Source of the DNA: JAXHUH01 sp034211175
GTDB taxonomy: Bacteria; Actinomycetota; Acidimicrobiia; Acidimicrobiales; CAIXPF01
Assembly (NCBI GenBank): GCA_034211175.1
Contig: JAXHUH010000344.1
Coordinates: 8,173 to 72,172 of the forward strand
Direction: 5' to 3'
DNA: 64,000 nucleotides
Shown one piece after another: positions 23,908 through 33,215 of the stretch. Made by a program: the position numbers and the translations under genes. The notes under the pieces are model-generated. The model had not been told where the DNA came from, did not search any database, and saw only the letters and a program-made list of their open reading frames with translations. The stretch's first letter is position 1; each line of letters opens with the position of its first letter.

Positions 23908-24581
23908 CGATCCGGGTGCTCCTCGCCGACGACCAGCCCGTCGTGCGCATCGGGTTCCGGAGCATGGTCGAGCTCGCCGACGACCTGGTGGTCGTGGGCG
24001 AGGCCGGCGACGGGCAACGGGCGGTGGAGCTCGCCAGGGCGGCCCGACCAGATGTCGTGCTGATGGACATCCGCATGCCGGTCGTCGACGGCATCGACGC
24101 CACCCGGCGCATCGCCACCGACCCCGACCTGTCAGGTGTGCGGGTCGTCGTGCTCACCACGTTCGAGATCGACGAGTACGTGTTCGAGTCGCTGCGCGCC
24201 GGGGCCAGCGGCTTCCTGCTCAAGGACGTCGACGCCGCCGACCTCCAGGACGCCATCCGGACCGTGGCCGCCGGCGACCGCCTCCTCGCCCCGGCCGTCA
24301 CCGGCCGGGTCATCGACGAGCTGGTGCGCCGCGCCGCACCGGAACCGATCGACCCGGAGCGACTCGACGTGCTCACCGGGCGGGAGCGCGAGGTCGTCGA
24401 CGCCGTGGCCCGTGGCCTCGGCAACGACGAGATCGGCGCGGAGCTGGTCATGAGCCCGCTCACCGCGAAGACCCACGTGAGCCGGGCCATGACCAAGCTC
24501 GGCTGCCGGGACCGGGCCCAGCTCGTCGTACTCGCCTACGAGACCGGCCTCGCCCACGTCCGCGACCCCGACCGCCGCTGA
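23904..24581 (+). CDS. NarL/LuxR-type response regulator
   Basis: 225 residues, ATGA overlap with the kinase gene. Receiver domain: RVLLADDQPVVRIGFRSMVE with the acidic pair, phospho-acceptor Asp in PDVVLMDIRMPVVDG, and Lys in FLLKDVDAADL. The C-terminal LuxR HTH is LTGREREVVDAVARGLGNDE and then IGAELVMSPLTAKTHVSRAM. It most likely regulates the ABC genes upstream in the same operon. The gene is convergent with the amidase across a long hairpin. Confidence 0.94.
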   Translation: MTIRVLLADDQPVVRIGFRSMVELADDLVVVGEAGDGQRAVELARAARPDVVLMDIRMPVVDGIDATRRIATDPDLSGVRVVVLTTFEIDEYVFESLRAGASGFLLKDVDAADLQDAIRTVAAGDRLLAPAVTGRVIDELVRRAAPEPIDPERLDVLTGREREVVDAVARGLGNDEIGAELVMSPLTAKTHVSRAMTKLGCRDRAQLVVLAYETGLAHVRDPDRR

Positions 24582-24631
24582 GACCACGACCGCCGGTCGT
24601 GAGCACCCGCCCACACCGCCATCGCCCAACC

Positions 24632-24683
24632 CGTTCTGGCCCCCGCAGAGTGCCACCGGTGGCATCCTGTGGGGGCCAGAACG
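24632..24683. terminator. 52-bp double hairpin between convergent genes
   Basis: CGTTCTGGCCCCCGCAG (24632-24648) pairs with CTGTGGGGGCCAGAACG (24667-24683) over 17 bp with one G-U, and encloses the 14-bp palindrome TGCCACCGGTGGCA (24651-24664). It lies between the response regulator and amidase stops, so a bidirectional terminator is likely, though it lacks a T tract. Confidence 0.7.
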
Positions 24684-24717
24684 TGTGGTCGGCCGGGGTG
24701 CGTGATCCCGTGGCCGG

Positions 24718-26070
24718 TCAGGCGCGCGGTGGCGTTGCGACCGGGGGTCGCAGGTGGGTCCAGTCGGCAGCCGCCTGGAGGTCGGCGGCGAGGCGCAGGA
24801 GCAGTTCGTCGTCGCCCCGCCGACCGACGAGTTGGGCCCCGACCGACAGGGCGGGCACGCCCGGGGCGGGGTCGGTGCGGTGCAAGGGGAGGGACAGCGC
24901 GGGCTGGCCGGTGAGGCTGAACGGCGCGAGCAGGGTGCCCATCTCCCGGAACCCCGGGTCACCACGGAGCGGCCAGGCCGGTTGGAACGTCGTCGGGGTC
25001 ACCAGCACGTCGTGGTCGTCCCACCACCGCTCGATCGGCGCCACCGCGGACCCGATCACTGAGCGGGCCGCGGCGACGTCCTCGTCGGCCCGCCCCTCGG
25101 CCCGGGCCGCTGCCTCGAACACGTCGTCATCGAGCTCGTCGGGCCCGACGGGTCGGCCGAGCCGCTCGGAGACCCAGCGGAGCACCGGCGGGCGGGTGGC
25201 GTCGCTGATGACACCGAACGCGGCGAACGACCGCGCCCACAGGTGATCGAGCGCCGCCGGCCACCCCGGCGCGACCTCGTGGCCCAGCGCCTCGAGGAGC
25301 CGCCCGGTGACCGCCACCGCCTCCCGGCACGCGGGATGGACGTCGAGGCCGAGCTCCGGGTCGTGGTCGAGCAGGCCGACCCGCAGCCGCCCGGTCGTCG
25401 GCGCCGGCGCGGTACCGAGGAGGGCCGTGAACACGAACGCCAGGTCCTCGACGCGGCGGGCCAGGACGAAGTCGCGCCACACCACGTCGGTTCGCTGCCC
25501 GGCGGGCGGCACGCCGGCGATCAGCCCCGCGGTCGGGACCAAGGTGACCACACCGCACAACGCGGCCGGGCAGCGCAGCGATCCGGTGGCGTCCGAGCCA
25601 TGCGCCACCGCGACCATGCCGGCGGCGACCGCGGCCGCCGGCCCTCCGCTCGACCCACCGGCCGAGCGGGTCGGGTCCCACGGGTTCCGGGTGGGCGGGA
25701 AGCCGGGGGGCTCCGTGGTCGCGCCCGCCGACAGCGCCGGGCACGCCGCCTTGCCCAGGATCGAGAAGCCGGCGCGCTCGAACCGGGACACGAGCCCCGT
25801 CGTCGTCATGGAACGGGCGCCGGCGTCGCGCAGCGCGGCCACGCCGACCCAGTGCGGGGTGCCGGCGAGCTCCTGGCCTGCGTCCTTGAGCAGCATCGGG
25901 ACCCCGTCGCCCGGCCGGTCGAACAACGGCGCCACGACCGCGCCGACCGACGGGTCGACGTGCTCGATGGCGTCGACGGCGACCGCCCGAAGCTCCTCCG
26001 GGCTGATCTCGCCGGCAGCGACGAGCCGCGCCTGCGTCGCGGCGCCGGCCCAACGAACGCCATCGTCCAC
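24718..26070 (-). CDS. Amidase-signature hydrolase
   Basis: 450 residues, cytosolic. The Ser-cisSer-Lys triad is visible: Lys62 in PMLLKDAG, Ser140 in RSAGGSSGGP and Ser164 in GSDATGSLRCPAALC. FPPTRNPWDPTRSAGGSSGG is the classic signature core. DATGS replaces the usual D-x-GGS, but the nucleophilic Ser remains. Members hydrolyse fatty, aryl, peptide-like or 6-aminohexanoate-type amides; LDEPRR-like specificity residues are not assignable here. Standalone; not a GatA, because gatB/gatC are absent and the sequence is divergent. Confidence 0.92.
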   Translation of the reverse strand: MDDGVRWAGAATQARLVAAGEISPEELRAVAVDAIEHVDPSVGAVVAPLFDRPGDGVPMLLKDAGQELAGTPHWVGVAALRDAGARSMTTTGLVSRFERAGFSILGKAACPALSAGATTEPPGFPPTRNPWDPTRSAGGSSGGPAAAVAAGMVAVAHGSDATGSLRCPAALCGVVTLVPTAGLIAGVPPAGQRTDVVWRDFVLARRVEDLAFVFTALLGTAPAPTTGRLRVGLLDHDPELGLDVHPACREAVAVTGRLLEALGHEVAPGWPAALDHLWARSFAAFGVISDATRPPVLRWVSERLGRPVGPDELDDDVFEAAARAEGRADEDVAAARSVIGSAVAPIERWWDDHDVLVTPTTFQPAWPLRGDPGFREMGTLLAPFSLTGQPALSLPLHRTDPAPGVPALSVGAQLVGRRGDDELLLRLAADLQAAADWTHLRPPVATPPRA

Positions 26071-26127
26071 GCGGGAAGTCTCCCACGGACGCCCTCGGCC
26101 GGACCGGCCCGCTCGGGCGGGCGCGGG

Positions 26128-27021
26128 TCAGGCGCGGTGGTCGAAGATCGAGACGTCGTCCGCAGCCAGCGCGGCGACGGCGAGGCGATAGGCGTCGAGC
26201 CGGTGGTCGACGGCCAACGGCGACGCGCCCGGGGCACCGTCGAAGAGATGGTCGGCGAACTCGAGGATGCGCAGGGTCAGGTCACCCCAGCGGCTGAGGC
26301 GCAGGACCGTCTCCATCACCGCGGGATCGGGGTCGGCTGCGAGGTCGACGAACCCGCCGGACCAGTCCATGAACACCAGGCGGCCAGCGTGCTCGTACGC
26401 GACCTCCGTGCTCGGTACCAGGCGGTCGAGCAACGGCACGTCGGCCAGCAGCTCCCGCACCCCCGGCGCCGGCGCCAGGAACGGCACGAGGTCACTGCCG
26501 TGCTCGAAGCGCCACTGCCCGGGATGTGATGCGGCGAAGACCCCGTCGCCCACCTTCGGCGCGCCGAACGTGCAGGTCGCGAGCTCGCGGCCCGTGCGGT
26601 CCCGATAACGGGCCGCGGCGAGGGTCGCCAGGGCGCCACCGAAGCCGTGGCCGGTGACCGTGACCGGCAGGTCGCCGACGACCGCGTCCAACCGCGACTC
26701 GATCTCGCCCCACACCGAGTCGAGCGCCCGCCCGAACCCACGGTGCACCGTGCCCCGGTAGTGGTGCCCGAACCGCTCGACCGAGGGCTCGTAGCAGCGA
26801 CAGGCGGCGCTGGACATGGTGTCGAGCAGCCGGTCCCACAGCCCGGCACCGACACCGGGCGCGTCGAGGACGAGGTGGGCGTCGTCGGGCCCGAGGACGA
26901 GGGCGCCCCTCACCAGGTCCGAGCCGAACGGCGATCGCGAGCGGCGCGATGTCGACGACGCCCCGCCCGTGACGCCGTCGACATCGACGCACAGCTCGAT
27001 GCACGTCCTCGCCCGATCCAT
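26128..27021 (-). CDS. Class-3-lipase-fold protein lacking the catalytic serine
   Basis: 297 residues. The alpha/beta-hydrolase core is recognisable: YEPSVERFGHHYRGTVHRGF, then LPVTVTGHGFGGALATLAAA, and TCTFGAPKVGDG, as in fungal-lipase-like (class 3) enzymes. The nucleophile elbow should read GHSLGGA but here is GHGFGGA, so the serine is Gly; I rechecked the codons (GGC CAC GGC TTC GGT). A later HGSDLVPFLAP keeps the Asp region. Catalysis as a serine lipase is not expected. Divergent from the large regulator. Confidence 0.75.
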   Translation of the reverse strand: MDRARTCIELCVDVDGVTGGASSTSRRSRSPFGSDLVRGALVLGPDDAHLVLDAPGVGAGLWDRLLDTMSSAACRCYEPSVERFGHHYRGTVHRGFGRALDSVWGEIESRLDAVVGDLPVTVTGHGFGGALATLAAARYRDRTGRELATCTFGAPKVGDGVFAASHPGQWRFEHGSDLVPFLAPAPGVRELLADVPLLDRLVPSTEVAYEHAGRLVFMDWSGGFVDLAADPDPAVMETVLRLSRWGDLTLRILEFADHLFDGAPGASPLAVDHRLDAYRLAVAALAADDVSIFDHRA

Positions 27022-27319
27022 CACGGCTCCGACCTTCCGGAACTGCTCCCGCACTGCTGGGTCACGGCGGCCCCTCGCCTCCTCGCGCCCGGACACCCGG
27101 GTCGCGCCAGCCGGGTGGCGCCGGTTCGGGGCGTCGAGGTGCGGCCGCTCCGTCGTACCGACCGCTCGGGTCACCACGACGAAGACCGGCCTCCGCTGGC
27201 GACCGCACCTCGACCGCCGCCCCGTGACAGGTCTTGCGCAACCGATTCTCACCCCGCGACCAACCGCGTGCCGAGGCCCATACGTTGCAACAACCTTGCG
27301 CGAACGAGAGTGTGATGTC

Positions 27320-30300
27320 GTGGGGAAACTGGTCATCCGGTTGCTCGGACCGTTCGGCGCCGAGCGGGACGGGCGCGCCGTTGCGATCGGCCTCTCGGAT
27401 GCCCGGTTGCTCGCGGCACTCGCGCTGCCCCGCGACCCGATCGCCCGCGCCGAGCTCGCCGCGTCGGTGCTCCACCTGTCCCCGACGACGATCGGCCCGC
27501 AGCTGTCCCGGTTGGCGAGGACCCTCGGCGTCGCCCGGCTCCACGAGGTCAGCGCGCCGCGCTCGGGGCGCATCCGCCTGGCGGGCGGGATCGCCGAGGT
27601 GGATGCGCTGACCTACCGGGACCGGGCCGAACGGGCCCTCGCCGCCGCGGATCGGGTCCCGCCCGGGCGCGACCGGACCGCCGGGCGCGACGTGCTCGAC
27701 GAGCTCCTCGCCGCGGACGACCTCTGGGGCGGGCCGGTCGACCCGGCACTCGACCTCGACACCGGCGACCACCCGGTGGCCGCGGCCATCGCCGAGCTCC
27801 ACGCCCTGCGCGCCCGTCACCGAACCGAGGCCCGCCGACGGCTCCTCGCCGCAGGCGACCCCGGCATCGACCGCCTGGAGCGGTGGGCCCACGAGGCGCC
27901 GGACGACGCCGCGGCCTGGCACGCGCTGCTCGACCGGGCGCTCGACGGCGGCGGCCCCGATGCGGCGTCCGCGCAGGTCGAGAGCTGGGAGGCACTGCTC
28001 GCCGCGGGACCGGCACCGGACCCGCCCATCCCGGTCGAGCTCGCCGCGGCCCACGCCCGGGTACGGGCCGAGCGCCTGCTCGGGCCGTCCGACGGCACCG
28101 ACGCCGTGAGCGGGCGTGACGACCGGACCGTGCGGGAGCCGGTCGGACGCCGTCCGGCCGTCGAGCGTCTCGACGAGCTCGTCGACACCGTCGCCGGGCG
28201 CCACGGGGCGATCGTCACCATCGCCGGTCGGGCCGGGACCGGCAAGACGCTGCTCCTCGATCGCACCTCGACGAGCGCCACGGCGCGCGGCGTCTCGGTC
28301 GTCCGGATCGACCTCGAGGAGGTGTCGTCGGTCCACACCGCGTGGACGACGGCACTCGGCGCCCGCTGGCGGGAGGGCCTGGCCGACGAGCGGGCGCGCC
28401 GTCAGCTCGTCCGGTTGGTCGACGGCGTCGAGACGCTGTTCGGTTGGCGCGCGCCGACCGGTGACGAGCCGGCCGATGTGGCAGCGACCGTCGCCCGTCT
28501 CGCAGCCGACGTCCTGCGGATCACCGCCCGGGCCCGGCCCCTGCTCATCGTGCTCGACAACGCCCACCGCGCCGGACCGGAGCTCGACGAGGCCCTGGCC
28601 AGGCTCGGACCGGCGCTGCGGACGCTGCCGTGCGGCATCGTCGTCGCCTTCCGACCCGACGAGCTGACCGGCGGCCGGCGCCTCGGCGACCACGAACCGT
28701 CCGTCGAGCTCGGCCCGCTCGACGAGGACGACGCCGTGTCCCTGCTGCGCGAGGTGCGCGGCCTCGACCTGTCGCCCACCGAGTACCGGCGGGCGCACGC
28801 GATGACCGGCGGCGTCCCGCTCGCGCTGATGGCCTTCGACGTGGCCGACCTGGCCCCACCGGCCCACGCGATCGGCCGCTCCCCCGACGCCGCCGGCACC
28901 GACGCCGGAGCGGATCGGGCGGAGGCCGCCGAGCCGGCGGTCGACGTGCTCCGTGCCACCGTCGCCCGTCTCGGCGAGGACGAGCGCTACGCCCTGGGCC
29001 TCGCCGCGCTGGCCGGCCACGGGACGTTCTTCGACCCCGACCTCGTCGCCGAGCTCGCCCACGGCGATCGATCGGTGGTCGATGCACTCGAACGGGAGCT
29101 CGATCGTGCGGTGATCGTCGTCCGGGCGGACGGGCGCGGCCGCTTCTCGCATCGCCGCTGGCAGGAGCTCGCGTACGACGCCCTCGGCCCGGAGATCCCG
29201 CCGATCGCGCACGGCCAGGCGTTCGCCCACCTGCTCCGCCGCGGCGCGCCGCCGGGAGCCGTCGCCGACCACGCGGCGGCGATCGCCCACCACGCCTCCA
29301 GGAGTGGGCGGGCGCCGATCGATCGCACCGCCGCGGTCCACCACCTCGTCGAGACCGCCGACCAGCTCGCCGGCTGCTGGGAGTACGGGCTGGCGATGAC
29401 GCTCTACGGCACCGCACTCGACCTGGCGACGACCGACGAGCGCTACGACATCCTTCTCGCCCGCGCCCGCTGCGCACGCCTCGCCGCCCGTTGGGACGAC
29501 GCCGAGCGCGATCTGACCGAGGCGGCCGACTGGGCCGCGTACCGCAACGACGCGCCCCGAGAGGCGGAGGCGTTGCTGTCGGCGGCGATGGTCACCTGGG
29601 ACCCGTCGCGTCTCGCCGGCACGTTGGCGTCCCGCCTGCGCAACGTGCTCGAGCGCCTCGGCCCGGAGCTGGTCACGCTGCGGTGGCGGGTCGCCGCCTG
29701 CCTCGGCGGTGGGCTCTACCAGGACGGCAGCTCGGCGCTCACGCCCGACCTCGCCCCGATCGTGCGCGACGCGACCGCCCGCCCCGAGAGCATCCGCCCG
29801 CCCCAACAGCGGGCCGAGATGCTGATGTGGGCGCGCAAGGCCCTGATGGGCCACGTCACGGCGAGGGAGAGCCTGGCGCTGACCCGGCGCATGGCCCGCG
29901 CCGCCGAGGCCTCGACGTTCCTGCGGGCCAACGCGCTCCTCGCCGCCGTCGTCGACCTCGTCCGCCTCGGCCGCCACGGCCCCGCCCGGCGGGTCTCGGT
30001 GCGCTACGGGGAGCTGGCCGAGCGGACGAGCTCGCCGGTCCACGCCTACGTCGCCGCCACCCTCGACGGGCTGTGGGCGCTGGCGGACGGCTCGTGGGAC
30101 GCGGCCGACGAGGCGATCGACCGGGCCGGGCGCCTCGGCGTGTTCGGCGGCCTCACCTCGATGCAGGTGGTGTACGGGCAGCGGCTGTGGCTCGACCGGG
30201 AGCGGGGCGTCGTCGACGGCGATGCGGAGCTGGCCATCCGGGTGGCGGCGATGCTCCCGGCGGACGGCGCCATCCCGTTGTGGACGACGGTCGGGGCCTG

Positions 30301-30757
30301 GCTCCACGCCCACGGCGGGGACCATGAGCTGGCGGAACGAACGCTGGCGGCGGTCGCCGGGCGGACCGGCGGCTTCCGCGACGTCACACCCGGCGCGATG
30401 CGGGTGGGGTTCCTCGCCCTCGCCGCGGAGACGGTGGCCCTGATCACGGCCGGTCGGGGCCCGGGCGGCGACCCGTCCGCGTGGGCGGCGGCCATCGAGC
30501 GGGCGCTCGCCGCGGAGCCCGACCGCTGCGTCCTCATCGGCTGGCCGACGGTCATCCTCGGCCCACGCCTGCGCTACGAGGGCCTCGCGGCGCGGGCCGC
30601 GGGAGCGTTCGACCGGGCCGACGGCCTCCTCGCCGCAGCCCGGGAGGCCCCGTGGTGCACCCCGGCCTTCGCCGGGCGGATCACCGCGGAGCGGGACGCG
30701 AACCGCCTCGACGCCGACAGCACCTTCGCGGTGGCACCGCCCTACCGCCTGCCCTGA
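27320..30757 (+). CDS. Large BTAD/AAA (SARP-LAL-like) regulator without C-terminal HTH
   Basis: 1145 residues from GTG at 27320. Residues 1-105 look like a winged DNA-binding domain (LVIRLLGPFGAERDGRAVAI) and about 105-255 like a bacterial transcriptional activator domain with helical repeats. The AAA/STAND ATPase has Walker A GRAGTGKT (303-310) and Walker B LLIVLDNAHRAG near residue 410. The last 500 residues are helical repeats. The LuxR HTH usual at the C-terminus of LAL regulators is absent, so DNA binding would rest on the N-terminus. Target genes unknown. Confidence 0.85.
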   Translation: MGKLVIRLLGPFGAERDGRAVAIGLSDARLLAALALPRDPIARAELAASVLHLSPTTIGPQLSRLARTLGVARLHEVSAPRSGRIRLAGGIAEVDALTYRDRAERALAAADRVPPGRDRTAGRDVLDELLAADDLWGGPVDPALDLDTGDHPVAAAIAELHALRARHRTEARRRLLAAGDPGIDRLERWAHEAPDDAAAWHALLDRALDGGGPDAASAQVESWEALLAAGPAPDPPIPVELAAAHARVRAERLLGPSDGTDAVSGRDDRTVREPVGRRPAVERLDELVDTVAGRHGAIVTIAGRAGTGKTLLLDRTSTSATARGVSVVRIDLEEVSSVHTAWTTALGARWREGLADERARRQLVRLVDGVETLFGWRAPTGDEPADVAATVARLAADVLRITARARPLLIVLDNAHRAGPELDEALARLGPALRTLPCGIVVAFRPDELTGGRRLGDHEPSVELGPLDEDDAVSLLREVRGLDLSPTEYRRAHAMTGGVPLALMAFDVADLAPPAHAIGRSPDAAGTDAGADRAEAAEPAVDVLRATVARLGEDERYALGLAALAGHGTFFDPDLVAELAHGDRSVVDALERELDRAVIVVRADGRGRFSHRRWQELAYDALGPEIPPIAHGQAFAHLLRRGAPPGAVADHAAAIAHHASRSGRAPIDRTAAVHHLVETADQLAGCWEYGLAMTLYGTALDLATTDERYDILLARARCARLAARWDDAERDLTEAADWAAYRNDAPREAEALLSAAMVTWDPSRLAGTLASRLRNVLERLGPELVTLRWRVAACLGGGLYQDGSSALTPDLAPIVRDATARPESIRPPQQRAEMLMWARKALMGHVTARESLALTRRMARAAEASTFLRANALLAAVVDLVRLGRHGPARRVSVRYGELAERTSSPVHAYVAATLDGLWALADGSWDAADEAIDRAGRLGVFGGLTSMQVVYGQRLWLDRERGVVDGDAELAIRVAAMLPADGAIPLWTTVGAWLHAHGGDHELAERTLAAVAGRTGGFRDVTPGAMRVGFLALAAETVALITAGRGPGGDPSAWAAAIERALAAEPDRCVLIGWPTVILGPRLRYEGLAARAAGAFDRADGLLAAAREAPWCTPAFAGRITAERDANRLDADSTFAVAPPYRLP

Positions 30758-30865
30758 ACCGCCCGCCCTGACCCGAAGGTTCCGCCGCCGACCGGCAGGC
30801 CGTGCTCAGCCGTCGAGTCGACGGACGAGCGTCGTCTGCGCCTCGAGCCGTTCGCTGACCTCGGG

Positions 30866-30890
30866 AGCCGCGCCGGCGGCCGGCGCGGCT
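30866..30890. terminator. 12-bp hairpin between the BTAD/AAA and DinB genes
   Basis: AGCCGCGCCGGC, one base, GCCGGCGCGGCT. It lies five bases before the minus-strand stop of the DinB-like gene and 110 bp after the regulator's stop, so it may end both convergent transcripts. Confidence 0.6.
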
Positions 30891-30894
30891 TCCC

Positions 30895-31494
30895 TCACGT
30901 CGTCGGTCCGAGTGGTCCGCCGCCGGCGGACCGGTAGAGGTCGCGCAGGAGCAGGACCTCGGCGCCGTGGTGGATGACCTCACGGTGGATGTGGAGCACG
31001 AGCGCGGCGTAGGGGAGCTCGGCGAACGGTCCCTCGGCCGGCCCGACCGGATCGGCCAGACGGTCCTCGCCGAGGCCGCGGATGCCAACCAACCAACGCT
31101 CGTAGGCGGCGTCGAGCTCGTCGAGCGCGGCTCCTGCCGTGGACGGCCACACGATGTCGGCGTAGCTCACCGGCGGGCCGGCGAAGTGGTTGGCGTTGCG
31201 CTCGCCGAACACCCCGACCAGCAGGTGCCCGATGCGCCACGCGATGGTCGTGACCGGCACCGGGTCCGGCTCGGGGAGCTCGAAGTCGATCACCAGGTCA
31301 CCGGCGCCCGCGGCCATCGCGGTGGTCGCCTCGGCCCGGGGCCGGATGCCCCAACAGCCCGGCACCGGCTCCCAGCGGTACTCGTCGTCACCCAGCCCGT
31401 CGAGGCGGGGCCGTAGGTGGTGCTCCCAGTGGAAGACGAGCTGCTCGACGAGCAGCTCGTTCCAGTCGAGCTCGCGTGTCGCTGCGGCGGACAT
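30895..31494 (-). CDS. DinB-superfamily protein
   Basis: 199 residues. The four-helix DinB fold shows in ELLVEQLVFHWEHHLRPRLD, then TIAWRIGHLLVGVFGERNAN and LVLHIHREVIHHGAEVLLLR: the metal-ligand histidines are expected at HWEHH, WRIGH and VIHHGAE. Related proteins are thiol-dependent transferases or have unknown function. ATG preceded by AGAGGTGA. It is convergent with the BTAD/AAA regulator. Confidence 0.85.
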   Translation of the reverse strand: MSAAATRELDWNELLVEQLVFHWEHHLRPRLDGLGDDEYRWEPVPGCWGIRPRAEATTAMAAGAGDLVIDFELPEPDPVPVTTIAWRIGHLLVGVFGERNANHFAGPPVSYADIVWPSTAGAALDELDAAYERWLVGIRGLGEDRLADPVGPAEGPFAELPYAALVLHIHREVIHHGAEVLLLRDLYRSAGGGPLGPTT

Positions 31495-31878
31495 GAGATC
31501 ACCTCTGTGTACGTGTCCGGGGCTACGTCGCCGGACCGTAGGCCGGGTTGCGGACCTGGGCCGTCCGCAACCGATCAGGGAACGCGGCCACCGCGCCCAC
31601 CGGGGCCAGCGGCCGGCCGGGGCGACCGACCGCTCCCCGGCCTCAGGCCCCGGTACCTGTCCCCTCCCACCGCGTCCGCCCATGGCGCCGACAAGAGGCA
31701 CTGCGAGGGCCCCGACCAGCAGCGCGGCCTCGAGGCCGAGCCCGTGCCCGAGCACGAGCCCGCCGAACACCGCGAACGGCAGGAGCACGACCGCGACAGC
31801 GGTCCCGGCGGTTTCCCCGGGGGCAGCGGGGGGAAGTGAAGCCGCCAGCCGAACACCGCTTGCCCGGGGTTGTCGCCG
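31495..31878. other. 384-bp divergent gap with a hydrophobic coding-like stretch
   Basis: On the minus strand, about 31681-31848 encodes TAVAVVLLPFAVFGGLVLGH and EAALLVGALAVPLVGAMGG, two membrane-helix-like segments with high third-position GC. The frame is open into the DinB gene with no clear start or stop. It may be a decayed small membrane protein or coincidence. I see no other feature. Confidence 0.35.
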
Positions 31879-32646
31879 ATGCCTGTCCAACCGACCACAC
31901 CGCCCGTCGCCGACCACGACGCCGCTGCGCTGGCCCACCACAGCGCCGGATGGGACCGGGTCGTGGCCCGCGCCACCCCGTGGCGTCCGCCGTCCTCCCG
32001 AACGGTGGTGGTCGCGCCGCATCCCGACGACGAGGTCCTCGGATGTGGCGGGCTCGTCGCCCACCAGCGGCGCCGGGGCGTCGAGGTCGTCGTCGTGGCC
32101 GTGACCGACGGCGAAGCCGCCTACCCGGACCGCCGACAGGAGCTGGCCGAGATCCGCCGCGCCGAGCAACGCCGGGCGCTCGAGGCGTTGGGCGTCGGGG
32201 CGGACGCCGTCGTCCGCCTCGGCCTGCCGGACGGCGGGCTGGCGAACCTGGTGGCCGAGCTCACCGACGAGCTCCGGGCGATCGTCCAACCGTCGGACCT
32301 GGTCGTCGCCCCGTGGACCCGGGACCACCACAGCGACCACATCGCCTGCGGCCGGGCCGCCACCGCCGCGGCCGACGAGGTCGGCGCCGAGGCGGTCGGC
32401 ACCCTGTTCTGGGCCTATCACTTCACCGACCCGGACACGGTGGAGCGGGCCGACGATCCGACGGGAGACGGCGTCAGCCGCTTCGGCCGCCTCGACCTCG
32501 ACACCGAGCTCATCGAGCGCCGGGCCGTCGCCCTCGGTTGTCACGGGTCGCAGCTGCCCGGCGGCGACGTCGACGACACGGTGCTCGATGCCGGGCGCCT
32601 CGCACCGCTCGACCGCAACGTCGAGCTGTACGCACGCAACGGCTGA
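31879..32646 (+). CDS. PIG-L/LmbE-type N-deacetylase
   Basis: 255 residues from ATG at 31879 (a TTG at 31870 is an alternative). The zinc-binding motif APHPDDEVLGCGG has His48, Asp50 and Asp51/Glu52, and the second metal region is WTRDHHSDHIACG. Family enzymes remove the acetyl group from N-acetylglucosaminyl lipids or mycothiol precursors. First gene of a four-gene operon: its stop overlaps the methyltransferase ATG by one base. The NodB-like chemistry here is an inference from family. Confidence 0.92.
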   Translation: MPVQPTTPPVADHDAAALAHHSAGWDRVVARATPWRPPSSRTVVVAPHPDDEVLGCGGLVAHQRRRGVEVVVVAVTDGEAAYPDRRQELAEIRRAEQRRALEALGVGADAVVRLGLPDGGLANLVAELTDELRAIVQPSDLVVAPWTRDHHSDHIACGRAATAAADEVGAEAVGTLFWAYHFTDPDTVERADDPTGDGVSRFGRLDLDTELIERRAVALGCHGSQLPGGDVDDTVLDAGRLAPLDRNVELYARNG

Positions 32647-33215
32647 TGGACACGACGAGCCGGGCGTTCTTCGACGACAAGTACCGCCGTGACGAGGACC
32701 CGTGGGGCTTCACCTCCGAGCCCTACGAGCTGGCCCGCTACGACCACCTGGTCGACCTGCTCGGCGACCGCCGGTTCGACCGGGGCTTCGAGCCCGGGTG
32801 CTCGATCGGCGTGCTCACCCGCACGCTGGCGCCACGGTGCCGCCGCCTCCTGGCCATCGACATCTCCCCGATCGCGGTGCGGCGGGCGCAGCAGCGCTGC
32901 AGCGACCTCCCCGGTGTCGAGATCCGCACCGGCGCCCTGCCCCGGGACCTACCGGACGACGCCACCGACCTGGTCGTGCTGAGCGAGGTCGGCTACTACC
33001 TGACCGCCGACGTGCTCGCGACGACGGTCGACGCCCTGGTCGATCTCCTCCCCGCGGACGGCGTGCTCCTCGGCGGCCACTGGACCGGCTCGTCCCCCGA
33101 TCACCTGCTCTCCGGACAGGCGGTGCACGACATCATCGACGCCCATCCCGGCCTCCGCCTCGATCGACACGACGTGGGCCCCGGCTACCTCGTCGGCGCG
33201 TGGAGGCGCAGGTGA
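32646..33215 (+). CDS. NodS-like SAM-dependent methyltransferase
   Basis: 189 residues. The start AFFDDKYRRDEDPWGFTSEP, then YELARYDHLVDLL, and the glycine-rich motif I FEPGCSIGVLTRTLAPRCRR followed by LLAIDISPIAVRRAQQRC resemble NodS-type methyltransferases, which N-methylate a deacetylated glucosamine end of Nod factors. VGYYLTADVL follows. It sits directly behind the deacetylase and overlaps the GT2 start (GTGA), so a concerted deacetylation-methylation is plausible. Confidence 0.87.
   Translation: MDTTSRAFFDDKYRRDEDPWGFTSEPYELARYDHLVDLLGDRRFDRGFEPGCSIGVLTRTLAPRCRRLLAIDISPIAVRRAQQRCSDLPGVEIRTGALPRDLPDDATDLVVLSEVGYYLTADVLATTVDALVDLLPADGVLLGGHWTGSSPDHLLSGQAVHDIIDAHPGLRLDRHDVGPGYLVGAWRRR

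Noticed and set aside
20937..24581. Antibiotic-production self-resistance operon
   Set aside because: The ABC-kinase-regulator set is a common stress or drug response unit, and no biosynthetic genes flank it.
27062..30325. Long minus-strand open frame opposite the BTAD/AAA gene
   Set aside because: Same mirror effect; low-complexity composition, no start signal, and the plus strand has Walker motifs.
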